Virus record (IMG/VR): IMGVR_UViG_3300044722_000002
Coordinates: 1 to 64,000 of that record
Direction: 5' to 3' (one strand)
DNA length: 64,000 bases
DNA from: a virus
Made by a program: the position numbers and the translations under genes. This document shows positions 17,128 to 24,332 of the stretch, one piece after another. The notes under the pieces were generated by a model that saw only the letters and a program-made list of their open reading frames with translations, had not been told where the DNA came from and ran no database searches. The stretch's first letter is position 1; each line of letters begins with the position of its first letter.

Positions 17128-17603
17128 AGATCATCCGTAACGACGCAGCCTTCACAATGAGGCGGTTCGGTTGGCGGCAAAAGCTCAGCGGAGCAGATGG
17201 CGCAAGTGTCGCGTCCGTTCAACCGGTCTATCTCTTCCTTTGCTGCTGATAATTCAGAGCGGAGGAAGTCTATTTGTTTATCTTTAACGCCTTGGTCTCC
17301 CAGCGTTGTTATGATTACCCCAATTTCCCCGCGACAGATGGCGCACGCGGCACAACACGACGGCCTTCGCTCACTCTCTTCTAATGCCGAGAGTAGGTAG
17401 TCGATGTCAGCGGGAGCGTTGGCGATAAACTCCGCGTCATACTGGCGTCTTACTTCCCTGCCAAATTCCTGAATGTACGCACCGTTAGCAGATTTTATGT
17501 GCGGATATTTTCTGCCCTGCTGTACGATCCACGGCGCAGGTGTAATTCCCGCTCGCCGTTCTCTTATAGCTTTGATAGCGTCAGTTGAATTAGTTTTACT
17601 CAT
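17124..17603 (-). CDS. Hypothetical protein, Ead-like
   Basis: 159 residues. The N-terminal TPAPWIV and DAEFIANAPADIDYLLSAL match a pattern seen in many phage accessory proteins of the Ea22/Ead type. A coiled coil (residues about 95-130) separates two cysteine clusters (CCAACAIC, CAIC...C..C), probably zinc sites. No function is known. ATGA overlap downstream. Confidence 0.6.
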   Translation of the reverse strand: MSKTNSTDAIKAIRERRAGITPAPWIVQQGRKYPHIKSANGAYIQEFGREVRRQYDAEFIANAPADIDYLLSALEESERRPSCCAACAICRGEIGVIITTLGDQGVKDKQIDFLRSELSAAKEEIDRLNGRDTCAICSAELLPPTEPPHCEGCVVTDDL

Positions 17604-17675
17604 TGAGACCTCGGATCATTGTTCTCTGGTTGGACGCCAGTAGTGAGTAGAGCGCGGATTTGCTTGGCAATAAAC

Positions 17676-18776
17676 TCAGCCGCCGTCTAGCTCTGGCATT
17701 CTTGCGTCATACCGATCATATTCATCTGCAACCTTCGCTGCTGCTTCTATCCCGGCCCGCTGTCCTGCGCGATACATGTCTGAGCCTGTAAGGGCTGATT
17801 CAACCAAAAATCTCACAGCGGCTAAGTCTTGGGACTCAGAATCGACCGACGTACCCAACAGTCCTGCGTTAGTAAGCTTCTCCGCGATCTCGCTTGCCAT
17901 CGCTGTAGCTTGAGCAGTGTCCTGCGGTCTCCATGACGACTCGATCCATTCTTCAAACTTTATTCGCGTGTGAATTTCGAGTGCGGTGTGGTCAGGCGCA
18001 CATTCTCCCGTCTCTATCCAGTGTGTTAGATATTTAGCCGCGTCGTCGCGCATCCCTGTGAAAAGATTTGGCCCCAATGATTCGTCAAACCAGTGATGAA
18101 CAAGTTCAAGAAACCATCGCACGACTGTTTCGGGGTGGGCGCGAGATGTCATGTAATAGCCCTTCGGAGCAGCATCCAACACTTTGTATTTGGTAATAAC
18201 AACCGAGGAATGCCCTAGGTCGGCGTCCTTCCCTGAATCTTGTACTGGTTGGTTAAGTTGATGGCGGGTGTTCCAAGTTGTAACAGCCTCCGAGACGCTG
18301 CTGTAGTTTGGAAAACCCCCTTCTGCCAGCCGCTGGCAATTACAGGACGGGCAGTGAACCTGCCAGCAGTTATCAATCAGCATAATCTTACCGTGCTCAA
18401 TTACAGCCTCTTGTTCTAGCGATGGCTCTCCGCCGCAAAATGGACACGGCAATAGTTCTTGTTCTCTAATTGGCCCACGACCACCACCCCACCCGAGCGG
18501 CTGATCATAGGCGGGCGATGCTGGTGATGGCTCTTGCTCTCCACCCTGAGAGGGAACTTCTGGTTCCCACTGGCTATCATCGTAACTTTCGCCGCCAACT
18601 ATGCTCCCTAGTCGCGGACTCAACACCTGTGGGTAATCAAAGGTGTACTTGAAGCCGCGCTCCGTTATCTCAGTCACGGTCGCTGGCGGATAATAGATTG
18701 CATGGCGATTCTTAATGCGGCTACCAACGCTGAACCGCGTAGGCTGAGAGGAAGCATCTGATTTATCTGTGGTCAT
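17676..18776 (-). CDS. Composite protein with Lar-like zinc domain
   Basis: 366 residues. Residues about 105-170 match the Lar restriction-alleviation family: LLPCPFCGGEP, a VHCPSCNC pair, and EAVTTWNTR. Lar of Rac prophage modulates type I restriction. The N-terminal 100 residues (a beta segment with a Gly/Pro/Gln-rich linker) and the C-terminal 190 residues are not part of Lar, which is normally about 60-90 residues. The C-terminus is helical. Anti-restriction function is possible but inferred from the domain only. Confidence 0.6.
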   Translation of the reverse strand: MTTDKSDASSQPTRFSVGSRIKNRHAIYYPPATVTEITERGFKYTFDYPQVLSPRLGSIVGGESYDDSQWEPEVPSQGGEQEPSPASPAYDQPLGWGGGRGPIREQELLPCPFCGGEPSLEQEAVIEHGKIMLIDNCWQVHCPSCNCQRLAEGGFPNYSSVSEAVTTWNTRHQLNQPVQDSGKDADLGHSSVVITKYKVLDAAPKGYYMTSRAHPETVVRWFLELVHHWFDESLGPNLFTGMRDDAAKYLTHWIETGECAPDHTALEIHTRIKFEEWIESSWRPQDTAQATAMASEIAEKLTNAGLLGTSVDSESQDLAAVRFLVESALTGSDMYRAGQRAGIEAAAKVADEYDRYDARMPELDGG

Positions 18777-18958
18777 TAGAATAAGTCCTCGTAAATTGAA
18801 TTCACCTCTTCGTCGGTCGCGTCCGCTACTTTTGAAAAGTCAACGCGGCTGAAATCGACACCGGCAGATACCAAGTGTTTTGCGACTCCCGCCATAATGA
18901 GTGGAAGCCGTTCGCGGAATCTAATCTTGGCAATCTCTCGCAGGATAGCGATGTTCAC
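18776..18958 (-). CDS. Small hypothetical protein
   Basis: 60 residues if it starts at the GTG at 18958, one base after the stop of the upstream gene. A longer frame to 19042 would overlap that gene by 83 bases and reads as low complexity, so it is disfavoured. Helical with an acidic end. Unknown function. Confidence 0.5.
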   Translation of the reverse strand: MNIAILREIAKIRFRERLPLIMAGVAKHLVSAGVDFSRVDFSKVADATDEEVNSIYEDLF

Positions 18959-18959
18959 G

Positions 18960-19619
18960 TCAACACGCTTCTCTGTTGTTTCGAAGGTGAATAAGGGCAG
19001 TGGACGCTTCCGGCTGGGTCTCGGCAGTTTTTTCCATCGCACGGGCCTGCTCGTAAAACTTCATGCAGATCGAGTGACTAAAGCCACAGCAAAACGACTT
19101 CTTGAACGATACCATCCACCAGCGAAAGGTTGCGCCGGAATAACCCCAGGTATTTCGGGCTTTGCACTTTTCTCGTTGCTCGTCTCGGTTGTCCTTGGCG
19201 GCTTTCTCCGCAAGGTCTAAAGCCAGCCTTGTGAAGTAGCGGTAAAGTGACAAGCAGATAGAACGGTCAGACGGCCTGCCAACAAAGCAAACGGAATTGC
19301 AATGTTGGGTAATAAGTAGCGCGCAGTTGTTATTGCGAGCAATCGCTTCTGCTAGCTCTTCTTGCCATTCGACGCGACGGGTCTCATATGGCACGCTACT
19401 GTCGTCGTGGTGCGTGTGAGCCCACTCTAGATCAATTGGCTCGGACGCCTGCTCCTCGAATTCAATTTCGCTCATTTCCAAACCGTGCTTAGTGAGCAGG
19501 GTTTGAACCTGAGAAGCAAAAGCCTCGGCTTCGGCGATACTGCCAATGTCACGTGCACCTTGTTCGTGACGAACCATCTTCGCCAGTTTTTCAATAATCT
19601 CTGCTTTTGGCCGTAACAT
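18960..19619 (-). CDS. DUF2786-domain protein
   Basis: 219 residues. The N-terminus (EIIEKLAKMV, AEAEAFASQVQTLLTKHGLEMSEI) fits the DUF2786 helical domain of phage and bacterial proteins. The following region has scattered Cys/His. No catalytic motif. It starts one base into the stop of the HTH gene, so both are read from the promoter at 19834-19862. Function of the family is unknown. Confidence 0.7.
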   Translation of the reverse strand: MLRPKAEIIEKLAKMVRHEQGARDIGSIAEAEAFASQVQTLLTKHGLEMSEIEFEEQASEPIDLEWAHTHHDDSSVPYETRRVEWQEELAEAIARNNNCALLITQHCNSVCFVGRPSDRSICLSLYRYFTRLALDLAEKAAKDNRDEQREKCKARNTWGYSGATFRWWMVSFKKSFCCGFSHSICMKFYEQARAMEKTAETQPEASTALIHLRNNREAC

Positions 19620-19825
19620 TACCCCGCCTTCCTTCGATAGGTGATCACTCGCTCAAAATTCAGCGCGCGCAGTATCCGCGATCCAACCGGAAGCCGGCCC
19701 CGCAACACATCAGACAGATACTGCTCGGAAACCTCCGCCTTGGCGGCAAAGTTCTTCTGCGATCCGAGAGCCGCAACGGTTTTCCGCAAGTACTCCAATA
19801 CGTCTTCTTCGTCATACTGTTTCAT
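19619..19825 (-). CDS. Small HTH transcriptional regulator
   Basis: 68 residues. Residues about 8-45 form an XRE-like helix-turn-helix (KNFAAKAEVSEQYLSDVLRGR). It is first in a reverse-strand operon and has a near-consensus promoter whose -10 box is 8 nt from the ATG, so the mRNA should be leaderless, as for the lambda cI transcript from PRM. Likely a regulator of the surrounding early genes; its operators are not known. Confidence 0.75.
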   Translation of the reverse strand: MKQYDEEDVLEYLRKTVAALGSQKNFAAKAEVSEQYLSDVLRGRLPVGSRILRALNFERVITYRRKAG

Positions 19826-19833
19826 GGGGTATG

Positions 19834-19862
19834 CTTATATACGGATTCACGGAGAGTGTCAA
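19834..19862 (-). promoter_or_regulatory. Sigma70-type leaderless promoter of HTH gene
   Basis: On the reverse strand: TTGACA (19857-19862), a 17-base spacer, TATAAG (19834-19839), then 8 bases to the ATG at 19825. No ribosome-binding site fits in the gap. Predicted start lies within a few bases of the ATG. Confidence 0.75.
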
Positions 19863-19887
19863 CAGTTATTTTCATGTAGACACAACG

Positions 19888-19920
19888 ACGCCTCTCAAGT
19901 TTCCCTGAGAGGCGTTTTCG
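19888..19920 (+). terminator. Intrinsic terminator-like hairpin
   Basis: ACGCCTCTCA (19888-19897) pairs with TGAGAGGCGT (19906-19915) around an 8-base loop, followed by TTTCGTCTTT. The T-rich side is on the plus strand, although neighbouring genes are on the minus strand. The region 19826-20167 otherwise holds no gene I can support. Confidence 0.6.
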
Positions 19921-20104
19921 TCTTTGGCTGAAGCCCGGCGACGCTGGTCTTAGTTATTTGCCGAATTGAAGGTTCGTAGTCGCCTAACGCTCATTTTCTT
20001 TTTCTCCTGTTTCAAACGGTTGAAGATTGAATTCATACTTCACAAGGGCAGCATCATACTCTCATGGCCCATGCAGTCAAGATACTATTTCGTGTAGATA
20101 CAGA

Positions 20105-20137
20105 AAAGCCGGAAGGGATTGCTCCGCCACCGGCTTT
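20105..20137 (-). terminator. Candidate terminator of the RNA ligase transcript
   Basis: AAAGCCGG (20105-20112) and CCGGCTTT (20130-20137) form a stem just beyond the ligase stop codon. Read on the minus strand the stem is followed by TTCTGTATC, a short T tract. The loop is 17 bases, long but acceptable. Confidence 0.5.
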
Positions 20138-20167
20138 AGAGGAGATAAGACTTGTCCGTCCGTTTCG

Positions 20168-20785
20168 CTAAAAGTCTTTCGTCTTAAGCTTCACTATCAA
20201 CCGACTTCCCTTCTTGTCGAACAGCGTCTCTGCCGGACGGCCTACAAGCCCTTCTGCTCGCATCTGGCCTTCGCCTAGAAGTGACGGAAATCCTTGCTTA
20301 ACCATTTCCGTTGCCTGCTCAAGTGAAAACTCGCCTATGAATGGTACCGCGTCGAGTCCGAGTCTTGCGGCCACGTCGCAAGTGTTATCCCAGTTCAGCC
20401 ACCAGCGATCCGCAACGAGAACGTCAAATGCGATAAACTTTTTGGTCGGCGAATACAGTCCGCCTTTCTGGATGCCCGCGCCGTACCCCTCGCCATAAAT
20501 CACCGCGCTTGATTCGGGGAAAATCTCAGCCATCTTTGCCGTTGATACGTTCTCGTAAAGATACCTGATCAGGTCGCTATGAATTTGCGCGTTATCCGTC
20601 TTACCGCCAAAGGTCAACGTACCGTTAGCCCAAATTGCGCGGATATTCGTACCGTCGATTTTTTCTGTCCACTGCCAGGACTTTAGGAGCGAGTAGGTGG
20701 GGTTTTTGAGCTTGGAAGAGTCAACCTTAAAGGTTGTCATGTCCCGCTCGTAGAGGGTTTCGATTTTATGATAGGTGTTGTCCAT
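20168..20785 (-). CDS. RNA ligase of the Rnl2/nucleotidyltransferase superfamily
   Basis: 205 residues with the ordered covalent nucleotidyltransferase motifs: motif I EKIDG (K42 the expected AMP acceptor), motif III around IYGEG (E99), the FIAFDVL strand, motif IV EGLVGRP (178-184), and motif V LIVKLKTK (196-203). Length fits a catalytic domain with almost nothing beyond. Phage ligases of this kind seal broken RNA, often tRNA cleaved by host defence. Its mRNA leader contains a tRNA-like cloverleaf (20835-20904), and it has its own terminator, so it looks monocistronic. Confidence 0.85.
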   Translation of the reverse strand: MDNTYHKIETLYERDMTTFKVDSSKLKNPTYSLLKSWQWTEKIDGTNIRAIWANGTLTFGGKTDNAQIHSDLIRYLYENVSTAKMAEIFPESSAVIYGEGYGAGIQKGGLYSPTKKFIAFDVLVADRWWLNWDNTCDVAARLGLDAVPFIGEFSLEQATEMVKQGFPSLLGEGQMRAEGLVGRPAETLFDKKGSRLIVKLKTKDF

Positions 20786-20834
20786 TATTCAGTCTCCCGC
20801 TGTAACTTTGGTTTCGTAACTTGTGAAAGAGCTG

Positions 20835-20904
20835 GTTGCGGTCGCCGGTAACGATCCGGCTTTCAGGATTATGAAATGCGTGACCCTGTTCACTTCCCCG
20901 CAAC
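20835..20904 (-). ncRNA. tRNA-like cloverleaf in the RNA ligase leader
   Basis: On the minus strand four perfect stems nest as in tRNA: acceptor GTTGCGG/CCGCAAC (20898-20904 with 20835-20841), D-like GTGA/TCAC with loop ACAGGG, anticodon-like TTTCA/TGAAA with a 6-base loop, and T-like GCCGG/CCGGC with the 7-base loop ATCGTTA. CCA follows CCGCAA. There is no variable loop and the anticodon loop is one base short, so it is not a normal tRNA. It could be a decayed tRNA-Met-like gene or a regulatory mimic. It lies about 50 bases before the ligase start. Confidence 0.45.
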
Positions 20905-20908
20905 AGAG

Positions 20909-20917
20909 ACTATAACA
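20909..20917 (-). promoter_or_regulatory. Extended -10 promoter for the ligase leader
   Basis: TGtTATAGT on the minus strand (20909-20917) is an extended -10 box. It places the RNA start at or within a few bases of the first base of the cloverleaf at 20904. A TTGACA at 20922-20927 is too close to act as its -35. Confidence 0.45.
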
Positions 20918-20934
20918 CGGCTGTCAAGACCTTT

Positions 20935-21111
20935 TCAGTAACACTGTGTCGAGACGATCACCGTGCAGCCGCCTTCGCAGCACACCGTAGTCGTAGTCGT
21001 GATACAACTACCTGACTGTTCGTGGGTTGTGGTTGAGATGCAGCCTGTCCGGGCAGACGTGGTAAGCGCGAGGGTGAAGGCGAAAACGACGGCTAGCAGT
21101 AGTTTCTTCAT
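20935..21111 (-). CDS. Small secreted Cys/Thr-rich peptide
   Basis: 58 residues from the ATG at 21111, with AAAGGAA upstream. Residues 1-20 (MKKLLLAVVFAFTLALTTSA) are a classical signal peptide. The mature 38 residues carry six cysteines and a long Thr run (CISTTTHEQSGSC, CITTTTTVCC, CTVIVSTQC), suggesting a disulphide-bonded exported peptide. It has its own good promoter (21153-21181). Family not recognised. Confidence 0.65.
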   Translation of the reverse strand: MKKLLLAVVFAFTLALTTSARTGCISTTTHEQSGSCITTTTTVCCEGGCTVIVSTQCY

Positions 21112-21152
21112 TTTGAGTTTTCCTTTTTAGTGAGACATAAGAGACGATTGAG

Positions 21153-21181
21153 GTTATACTCTCCGCGCTCGTTCTAGTCAA
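21153..21181 (-). promoter_or_regulatory. Sigma70-type promoter of the secreted peptide
   Basis: Minus strand: TTGACT (21176-21181), 17-base spacer, TATAAC (21153-21158). The predicted start near 21146 gives a 35-base leader with a ribosome site. It lies in the divergent gap with the plus-strand island that begins at 21210. Confidence 0.7.
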
Positions 21182-21209
21182 AGGGTAACCCTTACTGTAA
21201 CTTTCACCT

Positions 21210-21659
21210 ATGAGCGGAGAAACCCAACAATGTCCCTCGCCGTGGACGGTAGACACGCTTAAGACTTTAACCGATGAGCAGATCAATAGAGTGCGGGGAG
21301 AGCTGGCCGCGCTAAAGGAACTCCTGCAAGCGGAGAACCGCGCTACAGCCGTGGCCGTCGTGGTAGCCCGGACAGAGTTGGAACGCAGGGTGGAACTGTT
21401 GAATAACCTGCGAACAGAAGTCGAGAACGACCGCGCGCAATTTGTGAAAACCGATGTCTACGCACCTGCGCATGAGGAACTAAGGCGGCAGAGGGTTACG
21501 GACGCTGAGAAGATCACGATCATTCAGGGAGACGTGAAGAGCAACGCTACTGACATAGCAGGAATGAAGAACTCCCTAATGTGGATGACCCGGCTAATTG
21601 TTGGAGCATTGGTAATGGGGGTGATAGCTTACGCGTTTCAGGCGTTGACAGGGAAGTGA
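21210..21659 (+). CDS. Coiled-coil protein with C-terminal membrane anchor
   Basis: 149 residues. Residues about 15-85 form a long charged coiled coil, followed by more helix and a C-terminal hydrophobic segment (LIVGALVMGVIAYAF), so it is tail-anchored. It opens a five- to six-gene plus-strand island set between reverse-strand blocks, the usual look of a lysis cassette. A holin or spanin-related role is possible; no endolysin was recognised. Function unproven. Confidence 0.65.
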   Translation: MSGETQQCPSPWTVDTLKTLTDEQINRVRGELAALKELLQAENRATAVAVVVARTELERRVELLNNLRTEVENDRAQFVKTDVYAPAHEELRRQRVTDAEKITIIQGDVKSNATDIAGMKNSLMWMTRLIVGALVMGVIAYAFQALTGK

Positions 21660-21739
21660 GACAAAGGAAAAGGCGAGAATTTCATTGCTTAATCCGCACG
21701 GAGAGAGCATAATCCGGCGTAGAAAGTTGAGGATCACAA

Positions 21740-22012
21740 ATGACAGAAATCGTTAAAACCTCCGGCGGTCGCGACGTAACCACAACCGGCGACTACAAAG
21801 CTCTCCTGCACGCCCCTACACAGGCACAGCACAGTCTGGCAGGCTCGCTGATCAACCTCATCCCAATGGACGTGCTACTCCCTCTGGTTATCTCTGCCGC
21901 GCTGAAGATCGCCACGAGTGGGACGGGCACGCGCAGTAAGCAGATCAAAAAAGTCCTCATCCAGGTAGCGCAGTCAACGGAATCCACCTTCCCGGGCGAG
22001 GTATGCGGATGA
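21740..22012 (+). CDS. Small hypothetical protein with hydrophobic centre
   Basis: 90 residues, GAGG before the ATG. The centre (LINLIPMDVLLPLVISAALKIA) is hydrophobic enough for a membrane or amphipathic helix. Its stop overlaps the start of the next gene (ATGA). In the plus-strand island; a holin-like role cannot be excluded but is not shown. Confidence 0.55.
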   Translation: MTEIVKTSGGRDVTTTGDYKALLHAPTQAQHSLAGSLINLIPMDVLLPLVISAALKIATSGTGTRSKQIKKVLIQVAQSTESTFPGEVCG

Positions 22013-22182
22013 AGCTAACTCTGTGGAGCGCGGGCGATAAACCCCAGCGAGTTGGGACAGTAACTGTGGCGATGGTCAACGGCATGCCACCGGAGTTGAT
22101 CTACCACGACGGCACCCCCTACGGGCGAGCATACTACGGCGGGTGGGCTTATGATGAGTTAACCGTGGGAGAGGCTGGTTAA
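22009..22182 (+). CDS. Small hypothetical protein
   Basis: 57 residues, with an ATGA overlap with the previous gene. Beta-rich and aromatic (YHDGTPYGRAYYGGWAYDE). No cysteine or membrane segment. The overlap and the ribosome site of the next gene support that it is translated. Confidence 0.55.
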   Translation: MKLTLWSAGDKPQRVGTVTVAMVNGMPPELIYHDGTPYGRAYYGGWAYDELTVGEAG

Positions 22183-22192
22183 GGGAGTAAAC

Positions 22193-22336
22193 ATGAGCGA
22201 CGAAAAAGACAGGGACGAGAGCAAGAACGAAAAGGCTAAAGAGTCCACGACAACTACTACGACTTCACCTCCGGCTGAACCGCCGCCGCCAGCCGATGGA
22301 GACGTGGAAAGTCCAGGTAAGACTGGGGGCGGTTAA
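22193..22336 (+). CDS. Short charged, Thr/Pro-rich protein
   Basis: 47 residues, preceded by AAGGGAG. The first half is Lys/Asp/Glu-rich, then a Thr run, Pro run and Gly tail, so it is probably disordered. It lies 10 bases after the previous stop and 3 before the next GTG start. Function unknown. Confidence 0.5.
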   Translation: MSDEKDRDESKNEKAKESTTTTTTSPPAEPPPPADGDVESPGKTGGG

Positions 22337-22339
22337 CCC

Positions 22340-22801
22340 GTGGTAGCAGCAGAATCATCGTTCAGTATTCCCAGCGAGGAAGTCCACCTTGTCTCGCAAC
22401 GGAAGTACAACCTTGATGAGGGTCGCCCGTGGTGGGAGACGGCCTTCTTTCGGCTTGTATGGCTCCCGGTGGTTCGTTTTGGGTTTAAGTGGATGCATGT
22501 AGCCGCTCCGAGCGCAATGCGTCCTGACGGCTCGATAGTGCTGATTGAGCAGCAAGGGGTTTACTTTGATAAAGAGCGTGCGGCCCGAACTTGCGAGAAT
22601 GAGTTTTGGACGGTGAAAACGCTACCAATCGACATACCTCTTCCAAAGGAAAGCGTGCAGTATAAAGGGCACCGTTCGCCACAATCCGTCATGCCCGACC
22701 GCTATCGCCGCCGCACCTTCCCTGCGCCCGTACCGGTCCACCAACTCAAACAGATAGAACGAGCATTCAAGACGATCAGTGAGAAGGCCACTGGGATATG
22801 A
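22340..22801 (+). CDS. Hypothetical protein of the plus-strand island
   Basis: 153 residues from a GTG. Contains an aromatic hydrophobic stretch (FFRLVWLPVVRFGFKWM) that may associate with membrane, then a basic region. No family recognised. Overlapped or closely followed by the i-spanin-like gene. Confidence 0.6.
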   Translation: MVAAESSFSIPSEEVHLVSQRKYNLDEGRPWWETAFFRLVWLPVVRFGFKWMHVAAPSAMRPDGSIVLIEQQGVYFDKERAARTCENEFWTVKTLPIDIPLPKESVQYKGHRSPQSVMPDRYRRRTFPAPVPVHQLKQIERAFKTISEKATGI

Positions 22802-22805
22802 CTCC

Positions 22806-23159
22806 ATGTACCAAGGCGCAACCACCTCACCGCACTCGTGGCTGGAACTTGTTTACCTTATCGCAGTAGCGATCCTTGCATCCGGCTCAACGTACTTATT
22901 CCCAAAACTTAAGCGTAAACAGACGGAAGCGGACATTCATAAGATAGACGCTGAGACTCGGCAGATCGATCTGTCGTCAATGAGTTCAGGCGGTGACCTC
23001 ATGCTGGGACTGATGAAGCAGGCAGCGATTGCAATGGCGGATGTTGAGCGGTTGCGGGCGCAGAAGGAGTTCTGGCAAGCAAAGGCTGAGGCGTCTGAGA
23101 CTGAGTGTGAGTTATTGCGGTTGCAGCTGGATAAGAGGATTAGGATAGGCGATTCCTAA
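22806..23159 (+). CDS. Membrane-anchored coiled-coil protein, i-spanin/holin-like
   Basis: 117 residues from the ATG at 22806; an in-frame upstream GTG would overlap the previous gene. N-terminal transmembrane segment (LVYLIAVAILASGSTYLF), then about 75 residues of coiled coil. This is the layout of inner-membrane spanins, though no partner lipoprotein was seen. It ends the island and overlaps the convergent methyltransferase by 4 bases. Confidence 0.55.
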   Translation: MYQGATTSPHSWLELVYLIAVAILASGSTYLFPKLKRKQTEADIHKIDAETRQIDLSSMSSGGDLMLGLMKQAAIAMADVERLRAQKEFWQAKAEASETECELLRLQLDKRIRIGDS

Positions 23160-24328
23160 GCGCGTTCAAAACACAGGACATTCTCATGGTCGATTTCCGT
23201 GCCCGGATACTTCTTTTCGTGGAGTCTCCTGAAAAAGCTTTTACGAGAGATTGTTTTCACGTCTGCTCCGCCGTCAATCCTGCCTTGATCTCCGTACCGC
23301 TCCACTAACAAAGCGTGATGATCGTGAATAAGTTTGAAGCCGACAGATTGGCATAGCAGTGTCCACTGTGCGGGAAAGTCTACGATCTGCTTATTGCGGA
23401 CAAACCGCTTGACGACAAAGACGGCGTGAGCGTTAGGAGTTAAGACCTGGTGGAGTTGTTCGAGGATGGTTCGGGATGCTGACCAGAAGGTGTCGCCAGA
23501 CTGCTTTCCTAAATTATCAACGTGTCCACCGTAAGGGTCGCGGTCATTACTGCGTCGCATATTTGCTGCATTGCCGCCCTCACCGGCTTGCTGTATGCGT
23601 GAACCTTCATACGGGGGACTACTTACCGCGCACTCAAACCTCCCTGCCCGCATTGCCCCCAACTGTCCAACTGTCTCACCGTAGCGAGTATCACTACGAT
23701 TCATCTGTGAGTTTGGCCCACCTGTGTGAGCCGACTTCTCCGCATCAATGCCGCCGGCATGATTCAGACTTTCGGCATAAGGTGGAGACGATACAGCGAG
23801 GCTTGCATGTAGATTGCCTTCTTTCATTGCTCCAAGTTGGCCTTCGGTCTGTCCGTAAAACTCTCGTCGCGTATACAGCCGTTTCTCGTTGTCAATCGCG
23901 GTCTGTCCGCCGTGTCCAAGCCCGTCTGAATACGGCGGACTCGACACACAACAGCTCGCTTCACCGATCACGCTCGCCAGATTCCGCGAATCACCTTGAA
24001 CTAATCGCGCACTGCCCCACTTCGGTAAACGTGAGTAGCGATCATTCCAGAGAGCGATGTTCTGGTTTCCAAGCGCATGGAACCGAGGCTCCAATTCGCA
24101 TCCTGTCCAATGCAGTCCACTTTGCATGGCATCAAAACCGCCGAGTGCGACACCTCCAAACGGATCAACCACGTAATCGTTCTGATGTACCCATTGCTCG
24201 TCAATGACGTGTTGATAAATATGACGAATGAGAGTGCGAGAGTATTTGGCAGGATGAGCGAAGGACTCAGGTGTAATCACGCCTGTCCATCCTTCTCCGT
24301 ACATACCGTGCCATTCGTCTTGAACCAT
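23156..24328 (-). CDS. DNA methyltransferase with three SPPY motifs
   Basis: About 390 residues from the ATG at 24328; a longer frame to 24415 overlaps the next gene by 83 bases. DPFGGVALGGFDAMQ with a following TGCELEP is the AdoMet-binding region. SSPPY occurs three times, each followed by variable sequence, with YG(E/Q)T.GQLGAM units between the copies. Amino-methyltransferases normally need one (S/N/D)PP(Y/F) motif. Probably methylates phage or host DNA to evade restriction. No restriction enzyme neighbour is seen. Confidence 0.75.
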   Translation of the reverse strand: MVQDEWHGMYGEGWTGVITPESFAHPAKYSRTLIRHIYQHVIDEQWVHQNDYVVDPFGGVALGGFDAMQSGLHWTGCELEPRFHALGNQNIALWNDRYSRLPKWGSARLVQGDSRNLASVIGEASCCVSSPPYSDGLGHGGQTAIDNEKRLYTRREFYGQTEGQLGAMKEGNLHASLAVSSPPYAESLNHAGGIDAEKSAHTGGPNSQMNRSDTRYGETVGQLGAMRAGRFECAVSSPPYEGSRIQQAGEGGNAANMRRSNDRDPYGGHVDNLGKQSGDTFWSASRTILEQLHQVLTPNAHAVFVVKRFVRNKQIVDFPAQWTLLCQSVGFKLIHDHHALLVERYGDQGRIDGGADVKTISRKSFFRRLHEKKYPGTEIDHENVLCFERA

Positions 24329-24332
24329 CTGC

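Noticed and set aside
20835-20904. A standard tRNA-Met gene
   Set aside because: The CAT triplet is present, but the anticodon loop is not seven bases with a paired stem and there is no variable loop. Kept as tRNA-like only.
20922-20927. TTGACA as -35 of the ligase promoter
   Set aside because: Only 7 bases separate it from the TATAGT box, and the correct spacing places no -10 hexamer.
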